Positions 20,066 through 30,915 of a stretch of DNA of 64,000 bases are shown in pieces (positions within the stretch are counted from its first letter, which is position 1; each line of letters opens with the position of its first letter). Made by a program: the position numbers and the translations under genes. The notes under the pieces were generated by a model. That model made no database searches. It saw nothing but the letters and a program-made list of their open reading frames with translations, and was not told the DNA's origin. Source of the DNA: Guadua angustifolia (lineage: Eukaryota > Streptophyta > Magnoliopsida > Poales > Poaceae); the NCBI GenBank assembly GCA_036346375.1, contig CM070511.1, positions 12,462,001 to 12,526,000 on the forward strand, written 5' to 3'.

Positions 20066-22580
20066 TGTAACAGCCCAATTTTCGTTAATACGGTAAGTGA
20101 GGCTTGTCATGTTAACGTCTTCTATAGTACAATTACATCCTCACTTAACTATAATCATACAAGTGTTAGGACATTCATCTTGCATAAAGAGGAAGCAACA
20201 AAATCCTGAAAATCATTTTCCAAACTGCACACATGTTATTTTACATTAGTCAATGACATGTGGGCCATATTCGTAAGAGAGTGGAGTGAAGGCTGCACAT
20301 ACCTACCCTACTAGTTGCTACATTACTCACCTCTACCTATATACCTAACAAGTCAATGACACATAGGTCCTACCTTGCATTGGAACTTGTGGGCTGCACA
20401 TCCTCTCCATGTCTTTTCTCACTTCAATCACCCATACCCACCCTTTTACCCACCCTATGACATGTGGGACCTAGCCCCACATGTAAGGCATGAGTGGGCA
20501 GCGTTTATAAGGCCCAAACCTTGGTTTCTCCTCCTTTTTTCTGCTCATTTGCACAGCCCCAACCCAGAAAACAGCAAGCACACCTTCTTCAACCTCTTGC
20601 CATTCTCCCCCACCAAGCTCCTCCATTCTTGAGTTTGAGCTTGTGCATGTTATACCACCTTGAAGCCAAGATCAAGAGCTTCAAATCCATCCAAATGGAT
20701 TCTTGAGGCACCAAGTTTTGGGTGAGTAGCAATCGTTTTTCTTTCCTCCTATGTTCTGAAATTTTGCCCCTTGTAACACATTTCTATCTTCTCCATGGGA
20801 TCCATCATCACACCCTGACTCGGGCCATACATGTCGCAAAGAAGGTTGAGGAGGAGGGCTAGTTGTTGCTGCAAGCGAGCAAATGGCGGCATTATCGTCT
20901 ACACGGCTAGGAGGAGGCGAACCGTGAAGAACCGGCATTGTGACATTTTTCATCATCCACTCGCCGAAACCAACATCCACCTTGTGCAAAAACAACCTTG
21001 TAGTGGTAAGTTCCTATCTTAGTCCATACTCTTGAAGTCCTAGTCCATCCCTATGAGGTGTAGAAACCCTTTGTATCGTTGTCGTTTTGAAGCAGAGAAG
21101 CCCAGCTCGGACATTCGAGGTAACCTTCGTGATACTCGAACCTACCACTCGGATACTCGAATGAAGTTTGGATAGTCCGAATAGGAAGTAGATTGAGGGC
21201 TGCATGGGCTCACCGAGAGTGCCTACTCGGACATTCGAGGTAACCCTCGGATACTCGAACATACCTTCTCGACACTCGAGCACAATTTGGATAGTCAGAC
21301 ATAATTCAACTTACTACCGAGAGGTCCACTCGGACGGTCAGAAGTGACACCCGGATACTCCGAACATAATTCGATAGAAGCCCTAAGACTTGAACTTTTG
21401 ACGCAAAAACTCAATTAGTACTTGCATATTATGATTAGTATTACACATCATGAGCATGTCATGCATCTTTTACTCATGTGCACTATTTGAATCCTTGTTT
21501 GGTGTTTATTGAATCGGGTTTTCTCGTTAGGTGTTGACGTTTCGGAGGGCACTCCCGAGTACGACTACGCTTTCAAAATCAAGAACGAGCAGCAAGGCAC
21601 TACTTTACTCCTTGACCATGATTGCTCCTACTATTTGAAGTTTATGTTTTGGAATTATTTTATCAATTGCATGCTTACTTTCAACTACAATTATGATTGG
21701 GTAGAAAACTTAGCTATCACCACATTGTGATGTTATCCCTTATCATGTTCTTTCCGTGTTCCTTTTTAGCCCTAGGTGGTTGGTTTATTATTCTTATTAT
21801 ATGGGTTAAATGCAATTGTAGCCATGCTTAGAACATCGTTAGAAACGCGATAGATGGACTTAGTCCATTGGTGCAATGATTGAGAATTATTATGATGATG
21901 ATGGTTACAAATGTTGGTTAATGTGTAGAGATGTTGGTTAAGGACCCTAAGGATCAAATCTGGTGGCGTCTCTTTGAGTAACTATCGTGCGAACCACCGC
22001 CGTTTATGGGACCAGCGTAACCAAGTACTTATGTATGACTAGGTTATGTAAACCATGAGCACTCGAATTCCTTGAGCTTAGTGGGCGTCAAGGAATGACC
22101 GCTTGAAATTCCTTGGGCTTAGTGGGCGCCAAGGAATGTCCTTGGAGTCCCTCGACTTTGTTGAGTCGGGGATGTCCAACAACGGATGTACTCCTTGATC
22201 CACACACACCCTTTCGGGCACACGGATCGAGGTCACGATCATCCGGATGGTTTAGATACACTACCATGCATACTGGAAAATGGTTTGTCACGTTCACCTC
22301 GGTCGACACATCAAAGGAAATGTGTTAATAGCTTGGCTTACGAGTGTGACGTGTCGTGTGGGTAAAGTCGTACCTCTGCAGAGTTTAAACTATTCGAATA
22401 GCCGCGTCTATGGTTAAGGACAATCTCTTGAATTGTCAGTCACTGGGCGAGTATTAAGGATTTGGTAGGAATGGGATGGGAGTGGGAAAAAGACATGGGT
22501 ATTGGAGTACTCGTCTGTGTAGTCGAACATGAGCGATGGAACTCATGGTTTGTAGAATGCTTGAAGGCATGATATGAATG
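20066..22580 (+). repeat. Element D LTR, second copy, truncated by element B
   Basis: This copy matches 10941-13475 closely, then stops at GATATGAATG where element B begins; the remaining about 620 bp of the LTR are absent. The first 1 kb is almost identical to the first copy. From about 21060 it differs mainly by single-base deletions next to CCG or CGG, including most sites of the palindrome array (21108-21363). Confidence 0.9.
21108..21363. repeat. Degraded counterpart of the palindrome array
   Basis: The ten palindromes of 11985-12247 are present in the same order, but about nine have lost or changed one base at the CG end: TCCGA becomes TCGA, TTCGGA becomes TTGGA, CGGATAC becomes CGTGATAC. 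Spacer sequence is almost unchanged. Confidence 0.85.
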
Positions 22581-23240
22581 TGTCGACGATCGGGATCGCC
22601 AACCGCAGAAAATTAGGTAGGGGTCAGTGAGAAATGGGACCACAACGGCGCTTTGCTCGAACAGAGGAATGAGGTCGAGGAGGTCTATGGTCGGAGCAAG
22701 GAGACAACGGATGAGACAGAGATTTATCCTGGTTTGAGCCCCTGAGAAGGTAACAGCTCTACTCCAGTCGCCTTGTGGCGGTGTTTCTTGCCTTTTGTGA
22801 GTATAAAGGAGGATTACAGCTCAATCTTGACGATGCTAAGTCTAGACTTGAACTCAAGTGTCTGTGTGTTGGGTTGGGTCCCTCAGTGTTTACAAAGCTT
22901 CAGTCTTATACCCATTCTTCTTGCAACGTTCGGGAGTAACCCTCGGATCGTGGCCTTTATGCATATTGATAGCCGGTGGTAACCGTTCCGATCCCGTCGC
23001 GCGCGCCTGCATTACTCCATGATCCCACGTTCAGAATAGCCAAGTGATAACGTGTTCGGGATCAAGGGAACGCTACCGACCTTGAATCATCGAGCAATGG
23101 TCGTGAGGGCCCGCGAGCTCGGGATCTTGTGCCTAGCTCGAGTGGCCTCGAGCTTGATCAAGAGTCTTTGGTCGAGGACCCACGGGCTAGAGGGCTGGTT
23201 GTTGTCTGTTGACCGACCAAGGGTTGCCCGGCCTCAAGCA
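22581..23240 (-). repeat. Element B 3' LTR
   Basis: 660 bp, plus-strand start TGTCGACGATCGGGATCGCC and end CGGCCTCAAGCA. A minus-strand TATA-like GTATAAGA lies near 22905. It is followed by the PPT (GCCTAGCCCCCGAGGCTCGA on the plus strand, 23241-23260). Confidence 0.9.
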
Positions 23241-23641
23241 GCCTAGCCCCCGAGGCTCGAGGTCGTAGAAGGAGTACCAAGAATGGCCTCGAGCCTCACC
23301 AGACAGGTCGTTGGTAGCAACCCTTGCAAGGTCTTGGAACTTTGTTTGAGGTCGGCGGAGATCGCAGTGAACCCCAGGCGAGACACTGGCGACTTTTGAT
23401 CTCTTGAGTAATCTGGGACGCCAACAAATGTGGACACTGCAGTAACCGAGTCCATCGCCTGTGCCTTAATCGCACCCGTCTAATCATGCCAGGCGCACCT
23501 TTTGTGGTGCCGTAGGAGGTTAAATCCTAAGAGCGTCGTGGAGGACCTCGAGCTCTGGATCATTAGCTTGAAAACTTCGCCTTCCTCCGAACCTTCTCGC
23601 CCGAAAGCGGCCGCCTTTCCATCCTCACCCGACGCTTTGCC

Positions 23642-26600
23642 ATGGCCAAGCGGGGAAAAGCACCTTGTCGGTCCACGAGGATGAAGGAGCTCGAGCCACA
23701 GGGCTGTTGGATCGGTGACTGGCGGTTGCCGGGCGAGACCGAACCTCATCCCCGAGATGACGAGATCGTCAAGATCGAAAAGATTCCCTCTTGAGTGCAG
23801 ACCGGAGAGCTAATTCTGGCCGACATCCTCGGCAGTTGCAGTTAGTGATCAACACTGTACCCAATTCCATCCTCACCCTAGCCGCTTTCTCCCATCTATG
23901 CGAGGGGTTCTGAGGATTCTTCCCACCCTCGCTCTTCTTCCGCTACTTCTCCCTCTTCCGCTCTGAAGGACCCCGTGGTCGGGTGCCTCTACTTCCGGCA
24001 GCGGCCCGGGCTTAAGTGGAGCTTGCCCAAGATCCCTAGTCGGGACTCTCTTGGTCCATGGTCAGAGCGCTGGTTCTACCTCAAGAAGGGGAGAACGGGA
24101 GGCTGCGATCTGAGGGAGCCGTCCTTTGGGAAGGTGGAGACCCAGAGATCGAGGACCTCAACGCCGACGCAAGCCATCGCCGCCATCCACATTTGCGCCA
24201 CACGCGGCCTTACCAACAAAGCGATCGCGAGCGACTTTTTATGAATCGGGTGTCTCCCCTACGGAGGAGGTTACATCCGCTTTTCCCAGATCAAGGACGC
24301 GACGATTCGACCCACGAGCTCATCCGGTAAGGTCTTGATCCCAAGGTTTTGCTTGACCTCGTATTTCTTCCTCGACCTCATTTGATGGCTCTTGTTAAAT
24401 GCGGCGTGAAGGAGTCTGAGTCGCGCCAGATGCAGAAATGTTCAGAAGTCGGGCGTATGAGTATACTCTTGACGACCCAGTCGAAGAATGTCTTCTGACA
24501 GAGGCCCGAGGTAAGCCCTCACGACGTATAGCCTCATCCAAACATTCGTATGTCTTTGCTCGACCGTGCTTGCTTGTAGGATCATCAAGAGTTGTGGGAA
24601 CAGCGACCGAGATCGCTCCCCTTGCCCGACGAGGGCAAGAGCAAAAAGGGGAAGAAAAGACTCCCCTCAACCGGAGCTGGCCACCAGGGGGTGAAGAGGC
24701 CTCACGTCAAATGGGGTGATCGCGCCACGGTAAAGACGATCATAGCCAATTTCCCGAGCTCGCGCCCTTGACTTCTCAGGGCTTAACAAAGTTTCTTTAC
24801 TTGGCAGCAACGAAGCGCAGTGGCCGCCGCCAGACCACCGAGCCCCCCGCCAGGTGGTGCGGGCTCATCACGGGCTTGGCCTCCCCAGACCAGAGGAAGG
24901 AAGCGGATTCCTCCTCCGAGCTCGGGGCAGCAGGACCATCGCCGACCATCGACGAGGCAAAGGCCACCGACCCAGGTAAGACCCTGGCTTTGCAACCCGC
25001 TCCATCCTCCCGTGTTTCGCCTCTTAGTGCCTATCCTTGATTGCAGACCTTGAGTGGTCGAGACCCGAGCTTGCCCACTCTGACAATGCCTGTCATTCAG
25101 GGCGAGTCCGAGTCCGAGGAGGGGGCAGACGCCTACATGCTGGCCCCGCGCCGGTCTTCAGGACAAAGGCGTGCTCTTGCCGGGGCCTCGAGTTGGGCCC
25201 CGGTCGAGGAGTTCGACCAAGGCCTTGATAGCCCGGACGAGGCGGACCCCCAACCTGCGATCAGCGAGGATTACAGCACCGGCGAGACGGGTTCCCTTAC
25301 GGTTGTTGATCCTCCCGAGATTGAGGGAGGTATAGGCATCCGGGCCCCTCAAGTCATGGCACCGCCCGATCGTTGGTCAGTGGCCGTGTCAAAAGGCCCC
25401 ACCCCGACCAAGATCGCTTTTGATGGCGAGACCGCAGCCCCGAGCCACGGCTTGCGAACTTCCAACCCCGGGAATACAACGCCCACCCCGGAGATTGGGT
25501 CGGATCTTTCTTCTTTGAGCAACTCCCCGCCTCGAGCTGGCGGAACCACGACTCACGGAGGTCGGGTCCGGTTTCATTGCTTAGTACCTCTGGTCGGGGG
25601 TCCGATCCGGCGGTGATGTGGAAGGATCTCGGTCGCCGCGCAAGCACGTCGTCCGTGAGCCCCGGTCAAGGTGTCTTGGCGGTGGATCGAAGAAGGCCTA
25701 GGTCACGGGGACCTGGGCGAAGATTTTGAGATCAACGCAGCTCGCCTTGACGAGCTAAACGAGGAGTTCTCCAGCGCGCGCGTCACCAGTCGACTCCATG
25801 AGGTAGGAGCCTTCCTTATATGTCTTGTAATATGTTAAGTTGTGTGCTCTTGACAACTTCTTACCAGATCGCTCTCCTTGTTTTCAAGGCGGTTGGCAGC
25901 GTGACCCGAGGGCTTCAAGATCTCCGCGAGCATGTCGGCGTGCTCGCCAAATCTTGAATGCCGTGGAAGAGAGGGAGACCGAAGCGCTCGAGCTCTTGGC
26001 GACCATTGAAGCCGACCTTGCGAAATCGGCGGCTCAGCCGGAGCTCAACGATCTGCGTCGCCGATGGTGGCGCTGAGGTGTCCCATGCCGCAGAGCTCGA
26101 GAGGACCAGATCCTCCGGCGCGAGCATGGGTTTAAGGCGCAGAGCACGAGCCTTCGAGCGACCATGCGATCGAGGCCCTTGATGCGGGCGCGCCAAGGTC
26201 GAAGCCGGAGAAGGCCGCCGCAGAGCGAACTTCAGACTTCGGCGCTCGAGACCCTTCGCGCCAGATCGAGGCCCTTGAGAAGGCCGCGAGAACAAGCCGC
26301 CCGCGACCAGCGCTAACTGGCGACGAAGCGCACAAGGTCGTGGCACTTGAGGAAGTCGCCAAGGAGCAAACCACTGCTACGGCCACGGCGCTCGCCGACG
26401 AGCGTGCCAAGGTCGAGGCGTTGGAGAGGACTGTTGCCGAGCTATCATCCTCAACCAAGGCGTCTCCTGAGCTAGAGGCCAAAGTCGCGGGGCTGGAGGA
26501 GAAACTTGGGCGTGCCAGCAAGGCGGCGAAGACCGCCTTGGCCCAACTCAACGACGAACGTTGCCGAGCCACGGACGCAACCAACGAGGCCCTCCTGCGG

Positions 26601-26681
26601 CAAACCGAAACCTCGACGCTGCGGGCCAGAGTCGCCGAGCTCGAGCAAGAGAAGCTCGCGCGCGAGATGGAGGATCTGTAG
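23642..26681 (+). pseudogene. Element B antisense gene (putative gypsy type transposon domain, coiled coil)
   Basis: The gene runs opposite to gag-pol. It starts at ATG 23642 in good context (GCCATGGCC). Exon 1 encodes the domain seen in C, in several frames (GDWRLPGETEPHPRDDEIV region, GCLYFRQRPGLKWSLPKI, SRDSLGPWSERWFYLKKGR, AIAAIHICATRGLTN), with a donor at 24327-24328. Exon 2 ends at a donor at 24511. A Pro/Ser/Asp-rich middle part covers about 24600-25600. The C-terminal coiled coil (about 25940-26681) is rich in Ala, Glu and Leu heptads (ALERTVAELSS, LEEKLGRASKAAKTALAQL, RVAELEQEKLAREMEDL), ending at TAG 26679. Frameshifts abound. The TATA box that C has upstream is altered here. Function unknown. 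Confidence 0.75.
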
Positions 26682-27251
26682 CTCAAACATCCTTGATCCT
26701 GCAAAAACATTCGATGTTATCAACTGGTTTGGGTTACCTTTTTTTGAAGTGTGCGCTTCTTATTCGCGATCAAGATCCATAGGTCGTTCGTAGATGTTAC
26801 ACCCTAGCCAGCCCCCGTTGGGTCTAAGGTCGAGCAACGCCGACCTTGAACCTAAGTATAAAACGAGCAAATGACCATGACCGTGATAATCGAGATGGAG
26901 TACTCGCGAAAAAGAAATGCAAAAGCGAACCCGGTGAATAAATCTCCAACTCCACGACCACGACCATGCACGCACTTAATAGCCAAAGGCTCACGAGCTT
27001 TGTAGTTCAAACCGGACGCTAGGGGGGGTGAGTGATTCGCGAAGAGTTTCGGCTACGTTGAGCTCGACCACTTGGGGGTGAGCGTAAAGCTCGTGATACC
27101 CGGACTAAGGAGCGAATCTGCGAAAGTCGTGTCGAAGAAAAATTATAGAGGCGCTCAAAGAAAAAGACATGAATGATAGAAATCGGAGAATATCCTTTTA
27201 TTGAAGCTTTAAAGGTATAGAGATTTACACATAAAACTTATGAAGTTGATC
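26682..27251. other. Element B spacer between convergent genes
   Basis: This is the common 3' flank of the plus-strand antisense gene and the minus-strand pol. No gene is seen. A related spacer is in C at 34627-34926. Confidence 0.7.
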
Positions 27252-27850
27252 TATGTTCCACGAGCTAGAAAGCTCTCGCCATTGGGCATCGCTAGCCTGT
27301 AAGCCCGTGCGATCTGTTGAAACGACTCTATAGGGGCCCTCCCACCTGGGATAACTTGTTGGTGCCGGACAATACACAATCCGTCTCGGGGCTAAGTCCC
27401 CAACAAGGAGCTTCCTAGGTCGAATCGACCGAGACGCATGTCTGCGAAGAGCTTGCGGTGTAATGCGCTCGTCGCGAAAGCCACGACATCTTACTTCTTC
27501 CGCGAGGCAAGGTCAAGAGACCGTTCTTGCTCGAAGTCGGCGTGGTCGACAGACCGACCTGGCGGAGCCAAATTACCTCCGGAGGCGGGGCGGCTTCATA
27601 CCAAACCACGAGTTGAAAGGGTGTGGACCCTATTGCTCGGTGACTGTAGGTAATGAATAGACCATAAGGCGGTGGGAAGTTCGTCCACCGAGTCGTCTGC
27701 CGTAGCGTTTGAGCTCATCTCAGACTTCGCCTTTTGGCGCCTTTGGACGATCTGTCGTTGGCGCTCTCTGCGCCTCCGTTGCTCGAGGATGAGCCACCGG
27801 CGAAAGCACACTTTGGTGCCCATGTCCTCGCAGAATTCTGGAATAATTCA
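27252..27850 (-). pseudogene. pol: Element B integrase, C-terminal half
   Basis: In broken minus-strand frames the integrase continues with DNGTRFTDELFQ (near 27850), SPVAHPRATEAQ, and a C-terminal end AYRLAMPNGESF near 27280. Several frameshifts and stops interrupt it. The second catalytic aspartate (DNGT) is visible. It directly follows the 331-codon frame at 27851-28846. Confidence 0.75.
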
Positions 27851-28846
27851 TCAGTAAACCGAGTACCATTGTCGCGATAATTCTGCATGGGACCCCATAC
27901 ACGTGACTACGGACAAGCGAAAAAAACGAACAGCGGCCCAAGCAGTGATGGTCGAGACCGGCTCAGCCTCAATCCATTTGGTGAATGTGTCGATGGCCAC
28001 GAACAGGAACTTTCTCCCCCCGGTTGCCTGGGGAAAGGGGCCGAGGATGTCGAGCCCCCAGGTCGAGAAAGGCCAGGCAAGCGCAATGGTCTGAAGGGAG
28101 TAGGCCGGCTGGTGTACCTTTCTAGCGTGAAATTGACATGCTCGGCAAGTCCGGACAATATCCCGAGCATCCTGTAATGCCGTCGGCCAGTAATATCCCA
28201 GACGGAAGGCCTTGCCGACCATCGTCCTGTACGAAGAGTGCACCCCACAGAGACCTGAGTGGATGTCGTTGAGTAGATACTTACCCTCCTCCGTGGAGAT
28301 GCACCGAGTTAGGATGCCGGAGACATTCCGTCTGTAGAGCCTGCCATCCACGAGCTTGTACAAGCTTGCTCGACGTTTAATCCTGCTTCTGTTAGCGGGG
28401 TCGGGCGGCAGGTCGCCCCGCGCCAGGAAGCTGTGTATGGGATCGGCCCATGCGGGAATACCTTCCACTATAGCAAGCACGACCTCCTGATCGGAGATAG
28501 ACGGAGCCGTAAGCGTCTCGAGGATGACGTCGGGGGGTATCTCCTCGTCGGAAGAGCCGAGCTTGGAGAGAAAGTCGGCACTGGAGTTGTCCTTCCTAGG
28601 GACATGCCTGAGCTCCAAGTTCTGGAACCATTTCTCTAGCTTGCGGACCTCGGCGAGATACCTTGCCATTGCATCCCCCGAGCATTGATAGTCCTTGTTG
28701 TACTGGTTGATGACGAGCTGGGAGTCTCCCTTCACGACCAACCGTCGCACACCCAAGGACTTGCAGGCTCGTAAGCCCGCCAAGAGAGCTTCATATTCTG
28801 CCATGTTATTGGTCGCAGGAAAGCCAAAACGAACCACATACCTCAA
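27851..28846 (-). pseudogene. pol: Element B archaeal-type RNase H and integrase N-terminus
   Basis: This is the longest clean pol frame of B, 331 codons. Residues 1-105 are the second RNase H (ATNNMAEYEALLAGLRAC, LVVKGDSQLVINQYNKDY, LRHVPRKDNSSADFLSKLG). About residues 170-235 are the integrase zinc-binding domain (DIHSGLCGVHSSYRTMVGKA, DIVRTCRACQFHARK), followed by the core start (WGLDILGPFPQATGGRKFLF, FTKWIEAEPVST). The second RNase H is characteristic of the Tat lineage, which acquired it in addition to the ancestral one. The frame shifts near 27870 and the core continues below. An intact Tat polyprotein would be one long frame. Confidence 0.92.
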
Positions 28847-29430
28847 TTGAGTGCCTCATGGGTAAGGATAAGTATCGGCCCGGCGTTTGAATGACCTCGA
28901 GCCATCAAAGAACATGATCCAGGGCCTCTCTTCTTCGACCTCGAGCTCAGGGGCGGGCTGCGACGTCTGCTCGACCACGAAGTCGGCGAGCACTTGTGAC
29001 TTGATAGCTGTTCGGGCCACGACCTGGATGTCAAACGCCGCCAGTTCCATGGCCCATTTGGCTATCCACCCGCCACCTTCTGGATTCCGCAGGATGTCAC
29101 CGAGCGGAAAGTTGCTCGGGACGATCACGGAATGCGCCTGGAAGTAGTGTCGAAGCTTGCGCAAGGCCATGAGAAGAGCATACAGCAGTTTCTGCACTTG
29201 CGGGTAACGCTCCTTTGGGCCATGTAAGACCTCGCTGACATAGTAAATCGTATCTTCTTTGTGCCCAGCAAACAACAGATAGCACTTACGGCTTGGGCGG
29301 TGGCTGCAAGGTAGAGCGACAACCTTCGCCAGTCATGGAGTTATGAGGAGGGTGGGGATGACAGATATACCTTATTTCGTCGAAAGATCGTTGTTATCGA
29401 GTCCATTCAAAGTCCCGCTGCTTGCGAGGT
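28847..29430 (-). pseudogene. pol: Element B first RNase H (retroviral type)
   Basis: The 139-codon frame 29275-28856 carries TIYYVSEVLHGPKERYPQVQ, LLMALRKLRHYFQAHSV, NFPLGDILRNPEGGGW and the linker to the next RNase H (RPWIMFFDGSRSFK). Upstream up to about 29430 lies the RT-RNase H connection in shifted frames. The structure matches the same region in C (35764-36346) and E (5591-6615). Confidence 0.88.
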
Positions 29431-30260
29431 CTTAAAGAATGGGAGACCTCGCTTCGTAGAGCCTCGAAATGAATCTACTAAGGGCGCCATGCGACCGTGA
29501 GGCTTTGTACTTGCTTGATCGAGGTCGGGCTCTATCTTCTCGATGGCCGATCTTCTCGGGTTTGGACCAACCCCGAGCCCCCGATCATGTATCCAAGGAC
29601 CTTCCCTGATGCCGCGCCAAACACACACTTCTCGGGGTTGAGCTTGATTTTGTACCTGTTCAGGTTTGCAAATGTTTCCTCAAGGTCACGGACGTGGTCG
29701 CCCCCGGAGGGGCTTTTGACGATGATGTCATCTACGTAGACCTCAAGGTTTCGCCCAATCTGCGGCTCGAAGGTCTTAGTCATCAAACGCTGGAATGTTG
29801 CCCCCGCATTGCGCAGACCAAACGACATGGTCGTGTAGCAATAAGTGCCGAACGGGGTGATGAAGGCAGTCTTGCTCTCGTCGTCGACCGCCAGCTTGAT
29901 CTGGTGGTAGCCTGAGTAAGCATCCAAGAAGCTTAGCATCCTGGCGTTGGCTGTGGAGTCGGCGATCCGTCGATCTTGTGAAGGAAAAATTGTCCTTGGC
30001 GGGCCGAGTTCAACCCGGTATGGTCGGCGCACATCCTCCACTTGCCACCTTTCTTCACGACGATGACCGGGTTGGCCACCACTCGAGTAGTCGATCTCGC
30101 GATGAAGCCGCCTTGAGGAGCTTATCAAGGTTTTCCTTGATGGCCGCAACCTTCTCGGGGAGAAGCGACGCAGCTTCGACGCCTGAGTCTAGAATCGGCT
30201 CGACACAGAACTTGTGCTCGATCACCTCCCTTGGAACGCCAGGCATATCCGCAGGCTCCC
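29431..30260 (-). pseudogene. pol: Element B reverse transcriptase
   Basis: The RT begins near 30250 with MPGVPREVIEHKF, loses frame around 30060-30150, then has motif A in FLDAYSGYHQIKLAVDDESK, motif B region MSFGLRNAGATFQRLMTK and the catalytic LEVYVDDIIVK (about 29720-29750), ending at NPEKCVFGAASGKVLGYMIG. Both key aspartate motifs are intact, but frameshifts and an altered stretch at 30000-30100 prevent full-length translation. Confidence 0.9.
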
Positions 30261-30447
30261 AAGCGAATATACCTTTGTTGGCGCGAAGGAAGGTGACGAG
30301 CTCGAGTTCCTATTTGGGACTTAGCTTGGCCGAGACGTGGACACACCTGGTCGTGTCGCCTTCCTCGAGCGGCACGGCCTTTGTTGCCCCGCTGGGTTGG
30401 ATCGCCACCTTCTGCCGGGCGTTCTTTTCCGTCACCTCTGGACCTTG

Positions 30448-30915
30448 CTAGGGCAGCATGCCGGCGAGTGCCAAGGCCTTGGTCTCGCAGCCATGTGCCG
30501 CCTGCAGGTCACCGCGCACGGTAACGATGCCGTTGGGGCCTGGGAGCTTCATGCACCGATGACCGTAATGATTAGCCGCCATAAACTTGATGAGGGCAGG
30601 CCTTCCGAGAATAGCGTTGTACGGGAGGTCGCCCTCGACCACCTCAAAGGTGATCAGCTCGGTGCGGAAGTTGTCCGAGCCGCCGAAGGTGACGGGCAAG
30701 ACCACCTGCCCCAAGGGAGTAGTCGAGCTCCCAGGAACGATTCCGAAGAAGGGGATGGCGATGCTTTTGATCTTTGACCGGGGAATCTGCATCCGGTCGA
30801 GTGCTTCCGCCTGCAGCAAATTAAGAGAGCTGCCGCCGTCGACCATGACACGCCCGACCACTGTGTTGCTGATGGTCGGGGTCACGACCAAGGCGGTCTT
30901 TAAGTCTCGGGCCAT
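30448..30915 (-). pseudogene. pol: Element B aspartic protease
   Basis: A clean 155-codon frame with the active-site segment GRVMVDGGSSLNLLQAEAL (Asp-Gly-Gly in place of the usual DSG or DTG, normal for Tat elements), FGIVPGSSTTPLGQVVLPVT, and NAILGRPALIKFMAANHYGH, the conserved flap-like end. The protease would cut the Gag-Pol precursor. Between 30261 and 30447 the frame is broken. It lies immediately upstream of RT. Confidence 0.88.

Larger units (their letters stand above)
10586..22580 (+). mobile_element. Segment D: Tekay-clade chromovirus segment (pol end, LTR, interior, truncated LTR)
   Basis: The order is pol tail (10586-10906), PPT, full LTR (10941-14099), PBS, leader ORF, gag, protease, RT, RNase H, integrase, chromodomain, PPT, and a second LTR that stops at 22580 where element B begins. 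One extra pol tail before the first LTR means this is not a simple insertion: it is a piece of a tandem or recombinant array, or an assembly artefact. No target duplication is present at either edge. The long LTRs, the tRNA-Met PBS and the chromodomain place it in the Tekay/Del clade. Confidence 0.88.

Noticed and set aside
10941..22580. Treating D as a simple complete retrotransposon insertion
   Set aside because: The first LTR is preceded by D pol sequence and not by C sequence, and no target duplication is present at either edge.
25041..25616. 191-codon plus-strand frame in element B
   Set aside because: It is the low-complexity middle part of the antisense gene, not a separate gene.
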